Of a stretch of 64,000 bases of DNA, positions 55,701 through 64,000 are shown piece after piece. How positions within the stretch are numbered: position 1 is the stretch's first letter; every line of letters starts with the position of its first letter. The notes beneath the pieces were generated by a model. The model saw only the letters and a list, made by a program, of their open reading frames with translations. It was not told where the DNA came from and did no database searches. Where the stretch lies: contig CM052354.1 of NCBI GenBank assembly GCA_028551475.1, positions 3,083,391 to 3,147,390 on the forward strand. The letters are read 5' to 3'. The translations under genes were made by a program, and so were the position numbers. Source of the stretch: Casuarina equisetifolia (lineage: Eukaryota > Streptophyta > Magnoliopsida > Fagales > Casuarinaceae).

Positions 55701-58700
55701 GCCCAAGACGCCGAAAATGCCTCCGACGCTGTCCGGCTCCAACAACATAAAGCAAAGTTTCTTCAGAAACAAACTGTATGTCGGCAACCTTAGAATGGAA
55801 AGATCGCACACATGAAAGAAACCCTCATGCAAGAACATTATTTACACTTATTAAGAAACATAGTGGTTCGGCTTATTTACATGAAATACTGAAAAAGAAA
55901 ATTGTAGAGTCTACTTCAGTTCAGCTTCTGGTCTTCGTTCAGGCTGTTCGTCATTGCCGAATCCCGAAGCTTCAGAACCCAACACGTTTGATTCAACCAG
56001 AAGGGAGTCTCACGCTTCTGGTCCAAAAGGTAAATACTCACCCCCCTGGAGTCTTCGTGTTCAGGCTTAAATCTTAGTGCCGGGTTGGTTTTGTGTTGTT
56101 CTTATGCTGCGGCATTAGAATTTCGTTCATTCACGCTGCTCCGGAATCTAGGTTTGAAGTTTTGGGGCTTTTTTTGTTGCAAATTATATGGTTCGGTTTT
56201 GGGTGGCTCTTTGGTTTCATGTTCTTTGTCTGGAAACCGGACATTTCTTGCTCATATTTGTCATTGCTGTTCCTGGTCCGGGAGGGCTACAAGTCCCAAC
56301 TTAGATTTTCATTCCAGGTCATCTTGTTTGCTAAGTCCTCATTTCCTGGCCAGTTGCAAGTGAAGAGCAAACGGTGAACCCGTAAGGCTATGACCCTTAT
56401 AAAAGTTGGTAATCTCCAGTTCAAATCTTGTGTTCTCATCTTCACTACCAGATCCTTAAAAAGGAAGTAATCCATAACCAATGATGAGCTATTTCCCATG
56501 CCGGTCATCCCAATGATCCCAAGAGTCGGAGCTATTTCCTTACTGGACATGTAAATTGCGGGTCCAACAACTTTATCATCAAATCCATGAAAATTGGATG
56601 CATTTGTGTATAAGAAAAAATTTTCACATCGCATATGTGATCTTTTGTAATAATATTTAAATAAAAAAATATCTTTTCAACTTTTATAATAATTTTTAGA
56701 TTAAACTTATGAATTTTTTAATTTAGTATCAGAATTTAATTTGAATCTATTTTATCCCATATAAATTTAAACTCATTGTTGCTTGATGGGAGTGTGTGTG
56801 TAAAATAAAAATTCCAAATTGAATACGTGATTATTTGTAATAAAAGTTAATTGAATGAAATGCTCTTCTAACTATTGAACTAACTTTTAAGTTAGACGGT
56901 TAAACCTATTAATTGTATCATCTAACCTAGTAGTTTACTAAGCAACTTCTTTCTCCTGTGGTAAGCTCTTTGCCCATTAGCTGTTTGCTTGTTCTGCAAT
57001 TAACTCTTCCAATTCTGAGTCTCCTCTTGATCTTCGGTAACTTCTTCCCCATGTTGTTATCTACTGGTTGATCTCTCTTCGACGGCATCTGGCACTCGGT
57101 AGATGATGAAGATGAACTAGGATCTTCAAGGAAAGCATTTACAGTTTGACATTGGCTTTGGAGCCACTGTTATCTTTCCCCTCAACAACAATACGAGAAT
57201 TGGTACGTTAGATCATGAAAATATACTCTGCGACTCTTTTTACTACCTCACAGACCCCCTCATTCCTCTCCAAGTCCTACTTTCTAAAGAAGTTAATAAA
57301 CTATTCCGTAACACAAGCTCCAACAGAGGTGTTAGAATATTAAACTTTTGTCTGGACTTTGCGCCATAATTGGGGAGTGGGATGACCCCAGGTTGAACAT
57401 CCTTTAGTAGGCATTTAGTTATATAAGGAGAACATTGACATGGTGGGTCATTTTGCGTGGTAACTCTTCTACCTTTTGCCCCTGTCTCAAACTCGGGGCA
57501 GTTGATTTTCCTAAAACTATTCCTCGGGCCTTCTTTATCCATGATTACGTGGGTTCTACGCTTCCATTAGCTACTTTTTAAATGTCACTCACTGACATTT
57601 CTAGTTTGCGTCAATATATGAACAATTTCTTAGACAACAGATACTTCCTTCCCCCCCTTTTTAAATATTTGTTATAAACCAATGCCCAATTGCAGAATAA
57701 TTATAAACGAAGCGACGGAGAGACCGTAGAATATGACACTGCCACTACCGTCGCCGAACTGAGCATCTGCAAGCATGAGGCCAGGTTGAGGTAATTGGTT
57801 TTTCCTTTTCTCTTTGATGAGGCTGCCACGTACCATCAATGCATTTATGCCACCCTCTTTTTTCTTCGTCCATAAATTCTGTCTTCACTATTCTTATAGT
57901 TTTCCTAATTGGTAATATTCCCGCAAAGGAAGTATTCTTATGAAAATTGTTAGATAGTGATGTAAGTTCCCATATACTTTTGGCGTAAATTAAGCTCTTT
58001 GACATAATATTATAATCTGAATTACAAGTGAAAAGAACTCTTCACTCATGCATTGGATCTCCATATTAAGTATTTTCTTAAACTCAAGATAAAGAAACAT
58101 ATTGAAATTTGGCTTTTGTTCAATATTATCAATATATTGGTATATTGTGTTCACCATATTTATATCTTATAAACTAGTTTTATGGAAGAATAGATATATT
58201 TTAACATAGTATTAAAGTCTAACTTTCAAGTGCTTTACCTTATCATCTCATCACTTGTGAATTAACCTATACTTGAGATGGGACCCTTTTTATAAATTTT
58301 ATATTGTTTAACTCTTACTTATGAATTTTTAAGTAAGATTACATACTTTTCAGTTGATTTTTAACAAAATTGAGTTTTTTAACAAAAAATTACTAACTAA
58401 CATATTAGTGTTGGTTCTCCAACCTCCGCAGGTTAATTGTAGCGGGGGCTCCAGTGGGACTGGAGTTCAAGATATGTTCTCCCCTCCTCCTTTAAACATG
58501 GCCATATATATATTGTGGTGGCTCCGTATGGAAGCCTTACAATATTAAGTCAACTCCTTTTACAATTACTATATGAGAAATCATATATTTAACTATGAAT
58601 TAGTTAATCATAACTATTAGCATGTGAATTAGTTAATCACTAATGGCTAGTGAGGACCATCCACCTGATAGCATATGAATTTATATCTGTCTCTTGCTCT

Positions 58701-58740
58701 TATTTTTGACAACTTAGAAATTAAGCTTCATTAGTTGTTC
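52800..58740. other. Long spacer with unassigned short frames
   Basis: About 6 kb without a recognised gene. Minus-strand frames at 53,409-53,705 (98 codons), 57,243-57,542 (99) and 57,745-58,005 (86) show no domain I know. The frame at 56,287-56,634 is listed separately. 54,940-54,965 has a tRNA A-box-like string but no tRNA fold. Confidence 0.5.
56287..56634 (-). pseudogene. Possible NB-ARC P-loop fragment
   Basis: A 115-codon minus-strand frame. Its first 50 residues include FHGFDDKVVGPAIYM and TLGIIGMTGMGNSSS. The spacing and wording recall the VGFDDE...I.IVGM.GLGKTT start of NB-ARC domains in another CNL group, with the essential GKTT replaced by GNSS. The rest does not resemble NB-ARC and may be intron or unrelated sequence. 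Tentative; no LRR or other motifs nearby. Confidence 0.3.
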
Positions 58741-58811
58741 TGTGACAGAATATAAATTATTTTGACCTCAATTGTATATGCTGAGGAAATAACGAGACAG
58801 AAACAACACGT

Positions 58812-60629
58812 ATGTCACTACTCAGCGGCATCAAGAGACTGTGGGAAGCATGGAATATCCGAGGCTGTATGCTCTTAAGCCTCTGGCTGCAAGTATTTTT
58901 AATTTTTTCAGCGCCCTTCAGAAAACGAAGCGGAAACAAACCGGTAAACGGACTCATATGGCTGGCATACTTGCTTTGGGACTTTCTTGATACTAGTGCC
59001 ATCGGGCTAATCTCCCGAAACATAGGTAATGCCAGTAAACTGAAGGGTGGGAGTGATGACTTCATGGCACTTTGGGCTTCCTTTCTGTTGCTGCATCTTG
59101 GAGGCCCCGACGCAATTACATCTTTTGCTATTGAGGATAATCAACTTTGGCTTAGGCACTTAACGGTACTTGTTTTTCAGGTTCTGACTAGTGCTTATAT
59201 CTTCTATCTATATTTTCCCCAAAGTAGGATATGGATTCCCACTGCCATGGTGTTTTTGGCGGGAACTCTCAAGTATGCAGAGCGGGTGCGTGCTCTCTAT
59301 CTTGCAAGCTGGGATCGTCTTGGACCTCTAAAGCGGCAAAAAGCATACCATGGGCTTGATTATCGAGAAGCCAAGGAGGCACACTATTCATCGAGTTCGG
59401 TCAATATTTCGAGGCCCGAGGGATGGATGGCAACGGAAGTCGAGTATGCTGAAGATTCCAAAAACACGGGCGAAGAAGAAAAAGTGTTAGATATAAATTT
59501 ACTACAAGAAGCATCACGCTTCTTTGATACTTTCAAGGGATTCATTGTGGGCACCATTTTCAGCTCAATACACCGAGAATGGAGCAGAGGATATTTCCTT
59601 AAGAGAGATTCTACTCTGGCATTCCGCTTGATCGAGTGTGAGCTTAGTTTCATGTATGATCTTTTCCACACAAAGGTTGTCGTGCTTCGTAGCCTGTGGT
59701 GCATCGCCAGAGTTGTTTCCTTTTCTTTAATCCTTGGTGCATCAATAACGTTCCTTTTAATTGAGAAGCAGCATAAGTTTCATAATAAGCTGGATGTGAA
59801 GCTTTCTTATGCCTTGCTTTTAGCAGCGATAGGCCTCGACATCATAAATGTGCTGATGTTTCTGTTTTCCGACGGGACTGTCATTGTTCTAAAGGGTAGA
59901 TGGAGAAAATTCATTCCAGGATTTATCTTGGGAAGAACAAGGTGGTCTAGGTCCTGTTCTCAGTATAATATGGTACGCTATTGCTTCAACGGTCCTCCGA
60001 CATGCTTGAGGAGGTTGGCTTCTTTTGTGGGACTTACAGAAACTCTAGACCAGATGTATATCTGGGCTTTTTCATGTTCAAGGGTGGTCGGAAAACATCT
60101 AGAAGAATTCATTTTCAAACAACTGAAAGAAAAATCAGATAAGGCAAATGATTTACAAAAGGGAAAGGAAGCTTGTTCGCAAACGGGTGGTGAGTCTCTT
60201 CAGTCAAAGTTTCCCACACTAAAATGGAGCATTGATGAGTATGAATATGGAGAAAGCCTTCTCCTCTGGCATGTGGCTACTGAAATTTGCTATCAAAGAC
60301 GTAGCCCCAAAGGTCAAAATGAAATGCAACACGACGAAATATGCAAACAACTTTCAGACTATTTGTCTTATCTTTTTGTTATGGAATCTACAATGATGGG
60401 CACTGTGTCAAGTGGTTGGGAAAGAGCCTTAGAGGATACCTTTGCAGAAGCCAATAGATTCTTCAGGAAAGAGGGATTGAAAGGCTCGCATCTACGAAAA
60501 GCCTGTCAGGAAATCATCAAGGTGGATACTCCGATTAGACCAGATACCGTGAAGGGAAGCAATTGTAAACCTGTGCTCTTTGATGCAAGTATCCTAGCGA
60601 AACAGCTCGGGAAGTTGGGAAATAACTGA
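58812..60629 (+). CDS. DUF4220-DUF594 membrane protein, stopped early
   Basis: 605 codons from ATG 58,812. The N-terminal half is a DUF4220 domain with hydrophobic segments at about 20-36, 46-66, 84-98, 117-135 and 141-156, and the hallmark WASFLLLHLGGPDAITSFAI (88-107) with EDNQLWLRHL after it. Further helices lie near 296-315 and 330-355. The C-terminal half (about 450-605) is DUF594-like (WHVATEICY, LSDYLSYLFVM, PVLFDASILAKQL). The biochemical role of this plant-specific family is unknown; many members lie in arrays. TGA at 60,627-60,629 ends the frame, but the same frame continues for 66 codons with the family's usual C-terminus, so this is one change from full length. A possible TATA box lies near 58,750. 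Confidence 0.85.
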   Translation: MSLLSGIKRLWEAWNIRGCMLLSLWLQVFLIFSAPFRKRSGNKPVNGLIWLAYLLWDFLDTSAIGLISRNIGNASKLKGGSDDFMALWASFLLLHLGGPDAITSFAIEDNQLWLRHLTVLVFQVLTSAYIFYLYFPQSRIWIPTAMVFLAGTLKYAERVRALYLASWDRLGPLKRQKAYHGLDYREAKEAHYSSSSVNISRPEGWMATEVEYAEDSKNTGEEEKVLDINLLQEASRFFDTFKGFIVGTIFSSIHREWSRGYFLKRDSTLAFRLIECELSFMYDLFHTKVVVLRSLWCIARVVSFSLILGASITFLLIEKQHKFHNKLDVKLSYALLLAAIGLDIINVLMFLFSDGTVIVLKGRWRKFIPGFILGRTRWSRSCSQYNMVRYCFNGPPTCLRRLASFVGLTETLDQMYIWAFSCSRVVGKHLEEFIFKQLKEKSDKANDLQKGKEACSQTGGESLQSKFPTLKWSIDEYEYGESLLLWHVATEICYQRRSPKGQNEMQHDEICKQLSDYLSYLFVMESTMMGTVSSGWERALEDTFAEANRFFRKEGLKGSHLRKACQEIIKVDTPIRPDTVKGSNCKPVLFDASILAKQLGKLGNN

Positions 60630-60827
60630 TGGGAGGTAATGAGCCAAGTTTGGATGGAGCTGATGTCTTATGCTGCCATTAATTGTAGATCAATTCTACA
60701 TGCACAGCAACCTAGTCGTGGTGGAGAACTCTTAACATTTGTTTGGCTATTGGTGAATCACCTTAGCTTGGGAACACAGTTCTATGAGTATAAACGCCAA
60801 ACTCGAACCAAACTGGATCTGGAGTAA
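60630..60827 (+). pseudogene. DUF594 C-terminus beyond the in-frame TGA
   Basis: In frame with the preceding gene: WEVMSQVWMELMSYAA, then HAQQPSRGGELLTFVWLL and HLSLGTQF, the conserved end of DUF594 proteins, closed by a stop at 60,825-60,827. It has no start of its own in a good position other than ATG 60,639. It is the cut-off end of the gene at 58,812 rather than a separate gene. Confidence 0.85.
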
Positions 60828-61890
60828 GTTGCCAAAGATCAAAGTGTTGGAATTCAATCCAATGTTGCCTTCGTATTTCACTTTTCTGCTTATGTTTCTT
60901 ATTTAATCTCTGGTTCTAAACAGTTTTACCTTGAACTTTGATTAAATGTTATGAAGATGTGTCGATGTACATTGCTTGCTATGGTTATCAACATGCTATT
61001 GCATTGTGGTTTTGTTTTGAATGATGGGGGAGATGAACTCAGGTTTCAAGTGCCATGACAAAAAGAGGGAATAAAAGTAATGCCAAGAGTACTAGTAAAT
61101 TTTTTAATTTAGCCATCTTTTGTTCGCTCATGCACTAATTTGATAACTGAATAATATGCTTGAAACCTTATTTACACCCACCTTTCGCTTGCTTGGTTAA
61201 TTATTAATTTTAACTTAGAATTAACTAGCAAATGATGTAACAAGACAATATTTTCTTTATGATTTAAGATTATAGGGGAAAAGATGGACTATTTAATACT
61301 TTCCTGACAAAGGTGGACTATTACTCTCTTGTAAGAATTAATTCCGCTAGGTATAAATAAGGAAAACCTCTTAGTTCTTTCTCAGCCTATTGATTCTTTT
61401 GCTATTGTTTGTTCTTCCCCACTTTCAAATGCTTGCTGAGTCATTGTTTGCTTAAACTTTTGTGTCAAACCAATCACCTACTGCAACATCAGTCATGACC
61501 AATGCCCAATCAACCCAACTTTTAGAACTTTGATTCAGATTTGGATTAGGGTTTGATATGTATATATTTCTAGTGATTTTGTTGTAAAAGTTAAGCCGAC
61601 TAAATCAATAAAAGTTACCATCTTTATTTAGGTTTTCTTCCTCTACTATTCTTCTCTTTCTTCAGCCAGATTTCAGCGACAGTCCATTGATCCATTCATT
61701 CTAGCTTCGTATTTGAAGCCTTCTAGGCAAAAGCCCTCTCTCAAAACATATGATTTTGTTCGATGGGCTCCCAAGTTTCAACTTGTCTTTCGAACCAAAT
61801 TCGATGCCCGTTTATTTCCTAATTCCTCTTACTGTTTTGACGTTGTCTTCCATTCAAACAATCATCCCTTCCCCGCCGTCTGGTAAGTGA
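60828..61890. other. Spacer between the DUF594 gene and the copia relic
   Basis: AT-rich, no gene seen. TATAAATAAGG at about 61,354 could be a TATA box, possibly of an old LTR belonging to the gag relic downstream, but no LTR pair is visible. Confidence 0.4.
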
Positions 61891-61899
61891 TTTGATGGA

Positions 61900-62620
61900 T
61901 CCAACTATTTGTTGGAAGACACTTCTCATCCTATTCCTGGATGCCTCTCATCTAATGGGCATAGTGAATAGGATAAAACCAACACCACTGCAGTTCCTCC
62001 AGTAATTTGGGTGGCTTCTCACCACCTCCAGGAAGCCAATAATAACCCAGTTGACTAATTAGACGACATCAGCTTCAGTTTGGGCATATCTAACTAGATC
62101 CTACCCTGCTCAGTCCACCACCCATGCCGCCACCCTTTACATGCAATTTCAGGCACTTCAGAAGGGAAATATGACAATTATTGAGCATTTTCAACATGTA
62201 GTTTCCTTTGCCGAATAGCTTGCTGTTGTCAATGAACTGATTTCAGACAATGAGTATCAAACTCACCTGTTTCGAGGATTGGGTAGTGAATATTTTGGGC
62301 TAACCATTGCCATCTTTGTTGCTTACTAGGGCTAGTTCACGACTTCTCCAACCCAGCCACTTCCCTTCCCCATTACTCCATGGCCTAATAGTTTCTCCTT
62401 TGGCTAGCATTAACCCACCTACTCTTAGCATGGCTCTTCCTTAAATGGGTTATTACTTACCCCAGCCACATTGGCAAACCACCAGCAACAGCAAGGTGGC
62501 TATGGGTGCTAATGCAAGGGCCTGTTTTGCGAGCTATGTCATAGGCTAGGCCATCTAGTGGTTAATTGTCATGAATGCTTCAACCAAAGATTCACCACAC
62601 TTTCTCTCTAGACCCATTAC
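61900..62620 (+). mobile_element. Ty1/copia gag fossil
   Basis: Plus-strand remnant of a copia Gag region. It contains VWAYLTRSYPAQS, LYMQFQALQKGNMTIIEHF and LFRGLGSEYF, in the order typical of the UBN2/gag family of copia elements. A CCHC-like knuckle (CELCHRLGHLVVNC) lies near 62,530. It is broken, with several breaks, and no LTRs, integrase or reverse transcriptase are attached. It belongs to a different copia lineage from the element at 43,125 and looks older. Confidence 0.65.
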
Positions 62621-63187
62621 ACCACTCTCAATCCTTAGCCCTATTACGCTTCCCTACCTCAAGTCCACTATCCCTAACTACCTCTTCCAGCCTACCATGC
62701 TACTTTACCTTCTCTAGTGGCCCATTATGCCTTGGTTGTACCACCCCCACCCGCGACCACATCAGGTGCTTCCTGGTACGCTAACTTTGCAGCATCCCAT
62801 CATGTGCCAGATAGTCTTGATGCCTCAGTCTTTTGCTATTCCATGTGTGAGTCCTCAATAGCTCATAGTGGGTAATAGGGTTTTCCTTCTTATTATCGCA
62901 CAAGTACTCTTGAGTCAATTTTTTTATTCATTCCATCTTTCTAAAATTTTAGTATTTTGCTTTATTACTAAAAATCTTATGTCTACCTCTAGTTAAATAT
63001 TTTATCCAACTAAGGCGAAGTGTCGATTGAATTTTTATCCAACTCTATCTAATTTGGATTAGGATATGGGAGAGAACATTAAACTATAAACTATACCTTC
63101 TTCTAAATGCTCGAATGGCAACGTCGAGACAAAAATACCCTCGTGGGCCATTTCCGTTAAGTGATGTTGGCATTTGATACATTCCAA

Positions 63188-63562
63188 ACGTGGACGGAAG
63201 GGATACCTAACATTTTTTTCTTCTTTTAGTAAACCGCCCCCACTTGTAATATTCTATTTAAAGCCATGATAATCAGTCACCCTTTCATGGTGCCTTTGTG
63301 ATTTTGGTCCATTCACGCAATCCGATACTTGTGAGGACGAAACAGACACTCAGTTCTTTTGTTTTTTTTTGTTTTTTTTTCCCAAATTCTTTTCCTAAAC
63401 CTCCCCCACTCCTAATATTATATTTAGACCCATGATAATCAGTAACCTCTTTTGGAGCCCTTGTGACTTTGGTCTATTCAAGCAACGTGATACTTTCTTG
63501 TGCGGAAGGAACGGATACCTAACACTTTTTCTTCTTTTAGTAAACCGCCCCCACTCCTAATA
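63188..63562 (+). repeat. Three-unit tandem repeat with CCGCCCCCAC core
   Basis: GGATACCTAACA...TTCTTCTTTTAG followed by TAAACCGCCCCCACT occurs at about 63,205 and 63,515, and a related core (AAACCTCCCCCACTCC) at 63,400. CCATGATAATCAGT and TTTGGTC.ATTCA.GCAA follow the first two. Units are about 130-200 bp and imperfect. Non-coding. Confidence 0.75.
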
Positions 63563-64000
63563 TGGTCTTGTCGTGAAGTTTAAAATGCATCAAGTGTTCT
63601 TCTTTTCTTGTCTTAGTTTTTGGATTATATATGGGTTATATAACTTGGTATCAAAGTCAAATTCTTTTTCACACTCTTATAGATAAAAGTAAACCTAGAA
63701 TTCATATAGTAAAAGAGGCATAGTAGGATAGTCTATGTCAAACCATTATAGAGAGAAGATATGTTAACAATGTACCATAATACTACATTGCTAATGAATG
63801 GTCTCGTGGTGAAGTTAAAATATAACAATTGTTCCTTTTTCCTTGACTTTTGAATTGAACATTGGCTTCATTAAAAAAAGAAAAGTTTGATCATTTTTCT
63901 CATAGTTACTAGATTTCTCTATAAATATTTATATCTTGGGTTCCACCAAGCACAAACAAGTCTCTACTTTATCTTCTCCAACTAATGTGAGCAAGGCATA
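63563..64000. other. Right edge, AT-rich, possible LTR remnant
   Basis: TGGTATCAAAGTC at 63,646-63,658 resembles a copia primer-binding site. GGTCTNGTNGTGAAGTTNAAA stands twice (about 63,565 and 63,801). No gene or clear LTR can be bounded. Confidence 0.3.

Noticed and set aside
57243-58005. Two minus-strand frames of 99 and 86 codons
   Set aside because: No family resemblance and no paired start, splice or upstream signals that I can support.

Overview
The window is nuclear DNA from a flowering plant, most likely a dicot. It is AT-rich, with long intron-free reading frames of plant-specific families: CC-NB-ARC-LRR (CNL) resistance proteins of the RGA2 type, CLAVATA1-type leucine-rich repeats, DC1 Cys/His-rich domains and a DUF4220-DUF594 membrane protein. 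It also carries a Ty1/copia retrotransposon and a short inverted-repeat DNA element. I cannot name the species. The region looks like a fast-evolving resistance and receptor cluster in which most copies are broken.

Layout. (1) 1-9,300 and 13,345-27,100 are two copies (L and R) of one segment. Each holds the LRR half of a dead CNL gene with a roughly 290-bp LRR block repeated seven times, then a satellite-rich spacer, DC1 gene remnants (one in L, two in R) and a CLAVATA1-like ectodomain gene. That gene is a short wreck in L and a 653-codon open frame in R. (2) 9,300-13,340 and 27,100-29,160 hold head-to-tail arrays of truncated CNL 5' ends, each introduced by the same leader. (3) 29,160-32,300 is mostly AT-rich spacer. 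(4) 32,348-35,850 is the best preserved CNL gene, with an 839-codon frame closed by one in-frame TAG and then a displaced 3' LRR part. (5) 39,930-43,120 and 48,950-52,840 are two tandem copies of a second CLAVATA1-like unit, one open (667 codons) and one broken. A 5.7-kb copia element lies just 3' of the first, and a 452-bp inverted-repeat element lies upstream of the second. (6) 58,812-60,827 is a DUF4220-DUF594 gene cut by one in-frame TGA shortly before its conserved C-terminus. (7) 61,900-62,620 is a copia gag fossil, and 63,188-63,562 holds a small tandem repeat.

The most interesting feature is the set of four CLAVATA1-derived genes without a kinase. Each unit is built to encode a signal peptide and about 22 LRRs. 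The two intact copies then have one membrane helix and stop where CLAVATA1 would continue into its kinase. If expressed, they would be membrane-anchored receptor-like proteins able to bind CLE-type peptides or partner receptors without signalling alone, as decoys or co-receptors. That role is inference. Each is physically linked to CNL material, so CNL and CLAVATA1-like pieces seem to have been copied together.

Exon structure, expression and absolute ages cannot be read from this sequence alone. Repeat matches and counts were made by eye.
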